Shown here: positions 1-6,130 of the stretch, piece after piece | How positions within the stretch are numbered: the stretch's first letter is position 1 | Layout: the number at the start of each line of letters is the position of its first letter | Assembly: GCA_937923365.1 (NCBI GenBank) | Contig: CALAIJ010000298.1 | Coordinates: 1-7,789 of the forward strand | From: an uncultured Sulfitobacter sp. | GTDB taxonomy: Bacteria; Pseudomonadota; Alphaproteobacteria; Rhodobacterales; Rhodobacteraceae | Reading direction: 5' to 3' | Length of the DNA: 7,789 nt | Notes under the pieces: generated by a model | Databases searched by the model: none | What the model was told of the DNA's origin: nothing | Seen by the model: the letters and a program-made list of their open reading frames with translations, nothing else | Made by a program: the position numbers and the translations under genes

Positions 1-357
1 CGGCTGGAGGAGGCAGGCATTCTGAAAGGCCGCAGGCTGCGGCTGGATGCAGAAAAGCTGGGCTTTGGGGTCACGGTCTTTCTGGGGGTCAAGCTGGCGA
101 CCAAAGGCCGCGTCAGCCTTGAGGATTTCGAGCGCGCAGTCGCGGCCATCCCGGAAGTCCAAACGGTCGAGCATGTCCTGGGGCTCTATGACTACCGCCT
201 GCGGGTGGTGGCCCGCGATCTGCCCGATTTTGAGCGTGTCCTGCGGCGCCGCATCATGACACTGCCCGGTGCAGGCGAGGTGGAGGCAAACGTGCTGCTG
301 AGCGAAGAGCGCCTTGCAGGGCCGCTGGTCGCGCAGTCGTCTGGTATACAAAGGTAG
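1..357 (+). CDS. Lrp/AsnC family transcriptional regulator, C-terminal part (5' truncated by window)
   Basis: The reading frame is open from the first base to a TAG at 355-357, giving 118 residues of a protein that begins upstream of the window. It opens with RLEEAGILKG, which matches the end of the Lrp/AsnC helix-turn-helix and its wing, so about 35-45 residues are probably missing. The rest fits the ligand-binding RAM domain: a beta strand (VTVFLGVKLA), a helix (LEDFERAVAAIPEV), then VEHVLGLYDYRLRVVARDLPDFERVL, where G-x-YDY is the family signature, and a final LPGAGEVEANVLLSEER strand. Family members are DNA-binding oligomers, often sensing an amino acid and controlling adjacent amino acid genes. 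It lies 62 bp upstream of a co-directional aminotransferase, so control of that gene, and probably of itself, is a reasonable inference. The effector cannot be read from the sequence. Confidence 0.9.
   Translation, partial: RLEEAGILKGRRLRLDAEKLGFGVTVFLGVKLATKGRVSLEDFERAVAAIPEVQTVEHVLGLYDYRLRVVARDLPDFERVLRRRIMTLPGAGEVEANVLLSEERLAGPLVAQSSGIQR
342..351. promoter_or_regulatory. Near-palindrome TGGTATACAA, possible GntR-type operator
   Basis: TGGTATACAA lies in the last codons of the Lrp/AsnC gene, about 70 bp before the aminotransferase start. It fits TNGT-AT-ACNA, a form common for operators of FCD-type GntR regulators. It is also coding sequence and only 10 bp long, so chance is a real possibility. 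No second copy was noticed upstream of the GntR gene in this window. Confidence 0.2.
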
Positions 358-360
358 ACT

Positions 361-389
361 TTGCCTTCTGCATGAGGCCCCTTTATGCC
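361..389 (+). promoter_or_regulatory. Weak sigma-70-like promoter candidate for the aminotransferase
   Basis: TTGCCT at 361-366 and TATGCC at 384-389 are separated by 17 bp, matching the consensus at 4 of 6 and 3 of 6 positions. This would start transcription near 396, just ahead of the ribosome binding site at 407-411. The match is weak, and the gene may instead be read through from the Lrp/AsnC gene. Confidence 0.25.
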
Positions 390-419
390 AGACGAAACGA
401 CTGCATAGGAGAGACCTCG

Positions 420-1544
420 ATGGCATTGCTTGACACTGTAGATCCCGATGGGCTGGATGAATTTTCAGTGGTTTTTACCGACCGGTCCCTGAACCATATG
501 TCGGGTGCCTTCCAGCAGGTCATGCGCGATCTGTCCGAAATGCTGCGCGGTGTTTATAACGCTGACGCTGTGGCGCTGGTCCCCGGTGGCGGCACTTACG
601 GGATGGAGGCGGTCGCCCGCCAGTTCGCCCGTGACCGCGACGTGCTGGTCGTACGCAACGGCTGGTTTTCCTACCGTTGGAGCCAGATCATCGAAACCGG
701 CGGTTTGACCGCAAACGCCACCGTGATGAAAGCGCGGATGCAGGGCAATGACGTCACCTCGCCCTTCGCGCCGGCCCCGATCGAGGACGTAACAGCCACC
801 ATCCGGGCCAAGAAACCCGCCGTGGTGTTCGCCCCCCATGTGGAGACAAGTGCGGGCATGATCCTGCCAGACGACTATATCGCGTCCATGGCCGCTGCGG
901 CGCATGAGGTCGGCGCGCTGATGGTGTTGGACTGCATCGCGTCGGGTTGCGCGTGGATCGACATGAAAGCGCTGGGTGTTGATGTGCTGATCTCGGCCCC
1001 GCAAAAAGGGTGGTCGGCGTCCCCTTCAGCAGGCATCGTGATGATGTCGGCCCGTGCAGAGGCGCGGCTGGCAGAAACGCAATCGGACAGTTTTGCCATT
1101 GATCTGAGCAAGTGGCGCGCAATCATGAAGGCCTTTGAGGACGGCGGGCATGCCTATCATGCCACCATGCCCACGGATGCGCTGCGCGGGTTCAGAGACA
1201 CCATGCTCGAGACGCGGGACCACGGATTTGCGCGCCTCAAGGAAGCGCAGTGGAAACTGGGTGACGGTGTGCGCGAAATGCTGGCGGCCAAGGGTGTCAC
1301 CTCTGTTGCCGCCGATGGCTTTGGCGCGCCGGGTGTTGTCGTCAGCTACACCAACGACCCTGAGGTTCAGTCAGGTCGCGCATTTGCCGCCAAAGGCATG
1401 CAGATCGCGGCTGGTGTGCCCTTGCAAGTGGACGAGCCTGCGGGGTTCTCTACTTTCCGGCTGGGGCTGTTTGGTCTGGACAAGCTCTACGATGTGGACG
1501 CGACACTGGCGCGTCTGAAGGCTGTACTGGACGATGTTCTCTGA
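420..1544 (+). CDS. Class V aminotransferase (serine/alanine-glyoxylate aminotransferase-like), PLP-dependent
   Basis: This is a 374-residue fold-type I PLP enzyme of the serine-pyruvate/alanine-glyoxylate aminotransferase group, with the usual length for the family. It should move an amino group between an amino acid and a 2-oxo acid in the cytosol. Visible landmarks are PGGGTYGMEA at residues 55-64 (phosphate-binding loop), NGWFSYRW at 80-87, HVETSAG at 140-146 (the HxETSxG class V signature), Asp171 in MVLDCIAS (contact to the pyridine nitrogen) and Lys196 in SAPQKGW, the expected Schiff-base lysine. The start at 420 is chosen because AGGAG lies at 407-411 with 8 nt spacing; an in-frame ATG at 372 has no ribosome binding site. 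The gene follows an Lrp/AsnC regulator by 62 bp, which suggests amino-acid-responsive control. The usual D-[AS]-[VI]-SS-G-G stretch reads DCIASGCA here, so the true substrate may differ from glyoxylate/serine and is not assigned. Confidence 0.9.
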   Translation: MALLDTVDPDGLDEFSVVFTDRSLNHMSGAFQQVMRDLSEMLRGVYNADAVALVPGGGTYGMEAVARQFARDRDVLVVRNGWFSYRWSQIIETGGLTANATVMKARMQGNDVTSPFAPAPIEDVTATIRAKKPAVVFAPHVETSAGMILPDDYIASMAAAAHEVGALMVLDCIASGCAWIDMKALGVDVLISAPQKGWSASPSAGIVMMSARAEARLAETQSDSFAIDLSKWRAIMKAFEDGGHAYHATMPTDALRGFRDTMLETRDHGFARLKEAQWKLGDGVREMLAAKGVTSVAADGFGAPGVVVSYTNDPEVQSGRAFAAKGMQIAAGVPLQVDEPAGFSTFRLGLFGLDKLYDVDATLARLKAVLDDVL

Positions 1545-1554
1545 CATGGGGGCG

Positions 1555-1573
1555 GGTGCACTGCAAGTGCACC
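1555..1573. terminator. Perfect 8-bp hairpin between convergent genes, candidate bidirectional terminator
   Basis: GGTGCACT at 1555-1562 and AGTGCACC at 1566-1573 are perfect inverted copies around a GCA loop. The structure sits in the 52-bp gap between the stops of the aminotransferase (1544) and the FAD monooxygenase (1597). The position and strong GC-rich stem suit a terminator shared by both strands. Neither side has a run of T, so it is not a classical intrinsic terminator; it could act with Rho or protect 3' ends. Confidence 0.5.
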
Positions 1574-1596
1574 TTGCGGGGCGCGCGTGCGCGTGA

Positions 1597-2793
1597 TCAG
1601 CGCATGCCCAACCCCATCTGCATCAGCATCTTGCGCACAGGGGGCAGGGCAAAAAGCGCGCGCAGACCAGCGGCACGCGCATCCCGCGCCATCTGGCCCT
1701 GTACTTGCGAAGCACGGTTCAACAGATCAATCCCGCGGACGCGCAGGCTGATGTCCGGGCCACGGGCCTTTTGAAACGCATCCAGCATTTCCGCGTCGCC
1801 TAACCTGTTGGGCGTCGCTTGCGCCAGATCAAGCAGGGTGGCGATATCGCTCAGCGACATGTTCAGACCTTGCGCACCGATGGGGGGCAGCACGTGGGCG
1901 GCCTCGGCGATCAGCGCGACACGTTCGCCTGTCAACTGATCCGCATGTTGGTTGATGATGGGCCAGACCGCACGGGGGGAGACCAGCGTCAGCGGACCCA
2001 GCAAGTGACATGATCGCTCTGACATTGCGGCCTCGAAGGCGGGCACATCCATCTGCGCGCGCTCTTGCACGGCGGCACCGTGATCCATCCACACAACTGC
2101 CGAGCAGGGCAAGCCATCGCGGTCGGGCAGGGGCACCAGCGTGAACGGCCCCCCCGTCCGGTGGATCTCGGTCGAGACATTATCGTGCGGAACCGGATGC
2201 GTGACCGCAAAGGCCAGCGCCTTTTGGCCATAGCGTTTGGTTGTGACCCCGATGCCTGCCGCCTGTCGCATGGGGCTGTCGCGGCCATCGGCGGCAATGA
2301 CCAACCGGCAAGTGACGCGGGTCCCGTCGCTTAGACCCACGCGGGCAGAGCCTGTGCGCGTGAACAAAGTGGTGGTGCCGGTGCCGGGGCGAAAATCAAC
2401 GGTGCCCAATGCGGTAAGCTGCCCGACCAATTCGCGCCGCAGCAGCCAGTTGGGAAAGTTCCAGCCAAAGGGCTGGTCGGATATCTCAGCGGCGTCGAAG
2501 GCACAGGCCACACGGGCCTCCGGCTCTGCTCCGCCTGCGTCGATGATCTGCATGACCTGCAAGGGGGCGGCGTGCGGGCTAAGGGCCTGCCACAGTCCTG
2601 CGCGCTCCAACAGCAGGCGCGCAGGCTGCAACATCGCGGTGGAACGCATGTCGGCGCCCTTTGCCGCACTTTCGGTGACGGGCGGGGTGGGGTCGACACA
2701 GATGACCTTGAAACCTGCGGTGCCGAATGCCGCTGCTGCGGTCAGTCCGGCTATTCCGCCGCCCGAGACAAGAATGTCGCAATCAAAACCCAT
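1597..2793 (-). CDS. UbiH/UbiF/COQ6-family FAD-dependent monooxygenase (probable ubiquinone ring hydroxylase)
   Basis: This 398-residue flavoprotein has the normal length and domain order for aromatic-ring hydroxylases of ubiquinone biosynthesis. Members use NAD(P)H or another electron donor, FAD and O2 to hydroxylate the polyprenyl-benzene ring at the membrane. Visible motifs are GGGIAGL at residues 11-17 (Rossmann ADP-binding), an acidic residue after the second strand (Asp34), MRSTAM at 49-54, the DG motif around AADGRDSPMRQAAGI (167-181) and the C-terminal FAD signature with PPIGAQGLN at 303-311. The canonical GDAAH of that signature is AEAAH at 296-300. The start is the ATG at 2793, with AGGT at 2801-2804 overlapping the upstream gene's stop codon and 7 nt spacing. 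It lies 9 nt after the phosphatase gene, so the two are probably co-transcribed and perhaps translationally coupled. Which ring position it hydroxylates cannot be decided from one sequence, so no symbol is given. Confidence 0.88.
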   Translation of the reverse strand: MGFDCDILVSGGGIAGLTAAAAFGTAGFKVICVDPTPPVTESAAKGADMRSTAMLQPARLLLERAGLWQALSPHAAPLQVMQIIDAGGAEPEARVACAFDAAEISDQPFGWNFPNWLLRRELVGQLTALGTVDFRPGTGTTTLFTRTGSARVGLSDGTRVTCRLVIAADGRDSPMRQAAGIGVTTKRYGQKALAFAVTHPVPHDNVSTEIHRTGGPFTLVPLPDRDGLPCSAVVWMDHGAAVQERAQMDVPAFEAAMSERSCHLLGPLTLVSPRAVWPIINQHADQLTGERVALIAEAAHVLPPIGAQGLNMSLSDIATLLDLAQATPNRLGDAEMLDAFQKARGPDISLRVRGIDLLNRASQVQGQMARDARAAGLRALFALPPVRKMLMQMGLGMR

Positions 2794-2802
2794 GGACCAT
2801 AC

Positions 2803-3450
2803 CTAAGCTGTCAGGCGCTCAAGGAAACCGCAAAGGTCGTCGGTATGGTGGTGAATGTATGCGGCATCGCGTCGCGCCGGCGCCACATGCACGGTGCGCA
2901 TGCCCATAGCGTGCGGCGCTTCGAGATTGCGGGCATCGTCCTCGAACATGGCAGCCGTTTCCGGCGCCAATGCGTCTTGCTTGAAGATCTGTTCGAAAGC
3001 GGCGCGTTCGGGCTTGGGCAAAAATCCTGCGTGTTCAACGCCGTAAACGGCATTAAAGAGGTTCGACAGGCCACGTGCTGCCAAGACCCGCTCGGCGTAA
3101 GGCGCGCAGCCATTGGTATAGACAATGCGCCGTCCCGGCAGGCGGCGGATCGCGGCAGCAAGGGCGGGATCGGGCGTCAGGCTCTCCATTGAGATGTCGT
3201 GCACATCGTCCAGATAGGGGGCTGGATCGACGTCATGCTCGCGCATCAGCCCTGCCAAAGTGGTCCCGTGGGTGCGCCAATAGTGCAGGCGCAGGCGGTC
3301 CGCCTCTGTGCGCTCCACGCCGAGGGTGCGCATCACCCAGGCGGTCATGCGCACTTCGATCAGATCAAAGAGCCGCGCAGAGGGCGGGTAAAGCGTGTTG
3401 TCCAGATCAAAGACCCAAGACGTGACATGAGTGAAATCATCGCGTGGCAT
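2803..3450 (-). CDS. HAD-superfamily pyrimidine 5'-nucleotidase-like phosphatase
   Basis: This is a 215-residue haloacid dehalogenase-type hydrolase closest in style to the Sdt1/pyrimidine 5'-nucleotidase group, which dephosphorylates UMP or CMP and related compounds in the cytosol. All four HAD motifs are visible: FDLDNTLYP at residues 14-22 (nucleophile Asp15, acid/base Asp17), YTNG at 111-114 (Thr112), the motif III lysine Lys146 in PKPE, and FEDDARNLEAP at 169-179 (Asp171/Asp172, magnesium). A helical cap follows motif I, around residues 25-90. The frame stays open a further 122 codons upstream, antisense to the GntR gene, but that part is Arg/Pro/Ala-rich shadow. The start at 3450 has AGGA (3459-3462) 8 nt upstream, and the protein then begins right before motif I, as in the family. 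It is the first gene of a minus-strand pair with the FAD monooxygenase and is divergent from a GntR regulator that may control it. The exact substrate is unproven. Confidence 0.88.
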   Translation of the reverse strand: MPRDDFTHVTSWVFDLDNTLYPPSARLFDLIEVRMTAWVMRTLGVERTEADRLRLHYWRTHGTTLAGLMREHDVDPAPYLDDVHDISMESLTPDPALAAAIRRLPGRRIVYTNGCAPYAERVLAARGLSNLFNAVYGVEHAGFLPKPERAAFEQIFKQDALAPETAAMFEDDARNLEAPHAMGMRTVHVAPARRDAAYIHHHTDDLCGFLERLTA

Positions 3451-3480
3451 GAGGCCCGTCCTAGGGGCAGGGGCAGGCGC

Positions 3481-3494
3481 GCGCAAGGTTGCGC
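3481..3494. promoter_or_regulatory. Inverted repeat GCGCAA-GG-TTGCGC in a divergent promoter region, candidate operator
   Basis: Perfect 6-bp arms flank a 2-bp centre at 3481-3494. TTGCGCAA (3489-3496) and GCAATTGC (3493-3500) are further perfect palindromes nested in the same stretch. It lies in the 92-bp gap between the HAD phosphatase (minus) and the GntR regulator (plus) and overlaps a possible -35 of the regulator. This is the arrangement expected for autoregulation by the GntR protein, but binding is inferred only. Confidence 0.4.
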
Positions 3495-3516
3495 AATTGC
3501 TGCTGCGCGGTAATGT
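3489..3516 (+). promoter_or_regulatory. Possible promoter of the GntR regulator gene
   Basis: TTGCGC at 3489-3494 and TAATGT at 3511-3516 are 16 bp apart and resemble sigma-70 -35 and -10 elements at 4 of 6 positions each. The -35 overlaps the palindromes described at 3481-3500. Transcription would begin near 3523, just before the ribosome binding site at 3529-3534. The assignment is tentative. Confidence 0.33.
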
Positions 3517-3542
3517 GGGAAAAACCGCAGAGGATTGCACCG

Positions 3543-4196
3543 ATGATACCGCCCAAGTCCAACCCGACGGATGCTTATTCCATGATCCTCGATGCCATTG
3601 ACGTGGGCACGTACCGCCCCGGCGACCGCTTGGTCGAAAGCGAACTGGCCGAGCGGCTGGGCATGTCCCGCACGCCAGTGCGCGAAGCCCTGCAGCGGCT
3701 TGAAACGCAATCGCTGCTGGCCCGTGACGGGCGCAGCCTGATCGTGGCCTCGCTGGATCACAACCAGCTTTCCGAACTTTACGTCGTGCGCAGTGAACTT
3801 GAAGGGTTGGCCGCACGGCTTGCGGCGCGCCAGGCCACCCGCGAAGAAGTCCGCGTGCTGCGCGAAATGGTCGAGGCGGATAATGCGCTGGTCAACGATC
3901 CGCCCGCCCTTGCGCGCGCCAACCGGCGGTTCCACAAGCAGATCCATCTGGCGTCGCATAACCGCTATCTGGTGCAGCAGCTTGATCTGGTCTACCGGAC
4001 CATGGCGCTGATGGCGACGTCATCCTTGGCGGTGGCCGGACGCGGTGAGATTGCGCAGTCAGAGCACGACCAGATCGTCAGCCGGATCGAGGCCCGTGAC
4101 GAAGACGGCGCGGCAGACGCCTTGCGCTCGCATATCTCGGTGGCATTTGTGACGCGGCTTAAACGCGATGCGCAACAGCGGGAGGAAGAGGGCTAG
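3543..4196 (+). CDS. GntR-family transcriptional regulator, FadR/FCD subfamily
   Basis: This 217-residue regulator has the normal size of FCD-type GntR proteins. Residues 10-70 form the winged helix-turn-helix, with YRPGDRLVESELAERLG followed by MSRTPVREALQRLE (41-54), the family's hallmark recognition helix. Residues 76-205 form the all-helical FCD ligand domain. Candidate metal and ligand residues are Asn127 and His131 in ANRRFHKQI, His175 in SEHDQIV and His197 in LRSHI; the usual Asp four residues before the first His is Asn here. Such proteins are dimeric repressors that respond to small carboxylates or sugar acids. The start at 3543 is chosen for AGAGGA at 3529-3534 with 8 nt spacing; the ATG at 3489 has no such site and would add an unrelated Cys-rich tail. 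It is divergent from the HAD phosphatase/FAD monooxygenase pair, which are plausible targets along with itself. Its last 38 bp overlap the end of the opposing glycosyltransferase gene. The effector is unknown. Confidence 0.92.
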   Translation: MIPPKSNPTDAYSMILDAIDVGTYRPGDRLVESELAERLGMSRTPVREALQRLETQSLLARDGRSLIVASLDHNQLSELYVVRSELEGLAARLAARQATREEVRVLREMVEADNALVNDPPALARANRRFHKQIHLASHNRYLVQQLDLVYRTMALMATSSLAVAGRGEIAQSEHDQIVSRIEARDEDGAADALRSHISVAFVTRLKRDAQQREEEG

Positions 4197-6081
4197 CCGC
4201 CTGCGGTGCTTCTACTTCGGCAGTCACGCCATGCTGGGTCTTGTCCCAGAAAAACGGTGAGATAACAAACTCATGCAGCCCTTTGTAAGCGGCCAGTGCG
4301 CCCATGGGAAAGTATAGCGGCGTGGTCAGAACCCAGCCTATCAGATGGCGATGACGTGGGCCTGAAACGGCCACCATGGCAATGCTGAGGTTGATCACCT
4401 CTGCCAGAATGAACACGCCCGCCATGGTCCACATCACCGTGCTGCCAAGGGTAATCTCCACCGGATGGGTCATGCCAAAAAGCGTCAGCCAGAAGGACCA
4501 CAACAGCGGCGCCAGCGCGAACTGCGCAAAAGTCGCCAGCAGCATGGTCTGGATGCCCCAGAACCGCAGCCAGCCCAGATCTTTGACCAAGGCGGCAGGG
4601 TTGCGCATGTGCACACACCATGTGATCAGGAAACCCTTGAGCCAGCGTGACCGTTGCCGGACCCAAGGCCACGCGCGGCAGTTCGCCTCTTCGTAGGTGA
4701 CGGTGGGCAGCAGTTCTGTCTTGTAGCCGCGACGCGCCAGACGCAGGCCCAGATCGGCATCCTCGGTCACGTTATGGGCGTCCCAGCCGCCAAGTTTTTC
4801 AAGGATGTCGCGGCGGAAGAACAGCGTGGTACCGCCCAAGGGAATGACCAGCCCCAGACGCGCCACACCGGGCAGAAGCATGCGCCACCACGTCGCGTAT
4901 TCTATTGTAAAACAACGGGAAATCCAATTGGATGTACTATTGTAGTAATCCAGAAAACCCTGCAAGCAGGCGACGTTGTCGGGCGCTTCGCGAAAGCGGT
5001 TCACCACCCGTTCTATCTGGTCCGCTTCGGGCGCATCCTCTGCGTCCCAAACCCCGATGATGGAGCCTTTGCAAAAATCCAGCGCGTAGTTGAGGGCGCG
5101 CGGTTTCGTGGTGAGCTGATTGGCGGCAGGAACCTCGATAACGCTGATCCAATCGGGCAGATCGGTGCGCGCGAGCGTCTCTTTGGTGATCTCGTCCTCG
5201 GCCTCAAGAACCAGCACGACTTCCAGCAAGGACTTCGGGTATGTCAGCCGCGTCAGGCGCTTGATTAGCGCGCCCGCGATCTCCTTTTCGCGCAACAAGG
5301 GCACAAGGACAGACACGCGCGGCAGAGGATATTCGGCCATATCAGGCGGTTGAGGGGCAGTCTTGGCAGGGCCATGGCGCAGTTGCGACCAAAAAGCAGC
5401 GGCCTTAAGCGTGGTCGACATCAGCAGCGTTACGAAGGCAAAAAGCATCGCCACCGTGATTGTCCACAAGGGGGCAGCAACCAGCGCGCCAATCAGCGTT
5501 GCAAGGATAAGTGCGGCCCAGATGATACGGCGCTCCGGGTTCACCTCCCATGCGCGGCAACTGTCGGCGGCAGGCACACGGGTTGCGGCCTTTTGTGCCA
5601 GCTCGGAGCCATAAAGCCTGCTAAGCTGGTGTTGGATTTGCAGGTTGTCCGCCATCACCGGCAACAGGCGGGCGCCTTCAGGGCCCATACAGGCGCGGAA
5701 CTTGTCAAACTGATCAGGCCGGTTTGTCGCGACCAGTAGCGTGTTTCCAAGCGCCATCCATGGAACAATATGGTACTGTAAACAAAGGCTTGCGGGCAGC
5801 TTCGGCGCGAGATGCAAGGCGGGTGGATCACGGGTGAGGTCAACGATTTGCAGGTGCCGCTGGGCTGCAAGCGCCTGCAAAATCTGGTCGCGTTCCACCA
5901 GCCCTTCCGAGATCAGGATCTCGCCCAGAGGGGCGTCCATATGACACTGAAGATCCAGCGCATGCACCAGATCGTTCTGGTCTATGATGTCCTGCTCAAC
6001 CAGATAGCGGCCAAAGGGCTGCAATTGGGGTATCGCGCCTGCCACCTCTGGGGCGGAGAGCGGCAGGGAAAGGGTGTTCAT
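4159..6081 (-). CDS. Membrane glycosyltransferase family 2 with N-terminal GspE/MshEN-like domain
   Basis: This 640-residue protein joins two modules. Residues 20-150 resemble the N-terminal domain of type II secretion/pilus ATPases (GspE-N, MshEN), with two copies of G-x2-L-x10-L-x2-AL-x2-Q at 24-45 and 53-74; no ATPase domain follows. After two membrane helices (about 186-204 and 206-226) comes a GT-A catalytic domain: VSVLVPLLRE at 256-265, LEAEDE at 292-297, WDAEDAPE at 345-352 (sugar-nucleotide/metal site), TEDADLGLRLARRGY at 439-453 (catalytic base) and QRSRW at 476-480 (the QxxRW of processive synthases). Three or more membrane segments follow (about 508-534, 547-572, 580-598). This points to a cellulose-synthase-like enzyme that polymerises and perhaps exports a polysaccharide at the inner membrane. 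The start at 6081 has AAGG 6 nt upstream. It lies downstream of carA on the same strand but has its own 198-bp promoter region carrying TTAA boxes. The donor sugar and product are not predictable. Confidence 0.9.
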   Translation of the reverse strand: MNTLSLPLSAPEVAGAIPQLQPFGRYLVEQDIIDQNDLVHALDLQCHMDAPLGEILISEGLVERDQILQALAAQRHLQIVDLTRDPPALHLAPKLPASLCLQYHIVPWMALGNTLLVATNRPDQFDKFRACMGPEGARLLPVMADNLQIQHQLSRLYGSELAQKAATRVPAADSCRAWEVNPERRIIWAALILATLIGALVAAPLWTITVAMLFAFVTLLMSTTLKAAAFWSQLRHGPAKTAPQPPDMAEYPLPRVSVLVPLLREKEIAGALIKRLTRLTYPKSLLEVVLVLEAEDEITKETLARTDLPDWISVIEVPAANQLTTKPRALNYALDFCKGSIIGVWDAEDAPEADQIERVVNRFREAPDNVACLQGFLDYYNSTSNWISRCFTIEYATWWRMLLPGVARLGLVIPLGGTTLFFRRDILEKLGGWDAHNVTEDADLGLRLARRGYKTELLPTVTYEEANCRAWPWVRQRSRWLKGFLITWCVHMRNPAALVKDLGWLRFWGIQTMLLATFAQFALAPLLWSFWLTLFGMTHPVEITLGSTVMWTMAGVFILAEVINLSIAMVAVSGPRHRHLIGWVLTTPLYFPMGALAAYKGLHEFVISPFFWDKTQHGVTAEVEAPQAASPLPPAVAHRV

Positions 6082-6130
6082 CGCGACCTTGTTCCGCTGA
6101 TTATTACAGCGTTAACATCGCAGGAGAGTG

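Noticed and set aside
372..419. Upstream in-frame ATG start for the aminotransferase
   Set aside because: No ribosome binding site precedes 372; AGGAG at 407-411 clearly serves the ATG at 420.
465..1004. Open frame of 179 codons on the minus strand opposite the aminotransferase
   Set aside because: Shadow of the aminotransferase; many His, Gly and Arg residues and no family resemblance.
2237..2806. Open frame of 189 codons on the plus strand opposite the FAD monooxygenase
   Set aside because: Antisense to a gene with complete FAD motifs; Ser-, Pro- and Ala-rich translation without any domain.
3451..3816. Long 5' extension of the HAD phosphatase frame to an ATG at 3816
   Set aside because: The extra 122 residues are antisense to the GntR gene, rich in Arg, Pro, Ala and Cys, with no domain. 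The ATG at 3450 has a good ribosome binding site directly before the first catalytic motif.
3360..3959. Open frame of 199 codons on the minus strand opposite the GntR gene
   Set aside because: It overlaps both the well-supported GntR gene and the start of the phosphatase gene, and its composition is that of a shadow frame.
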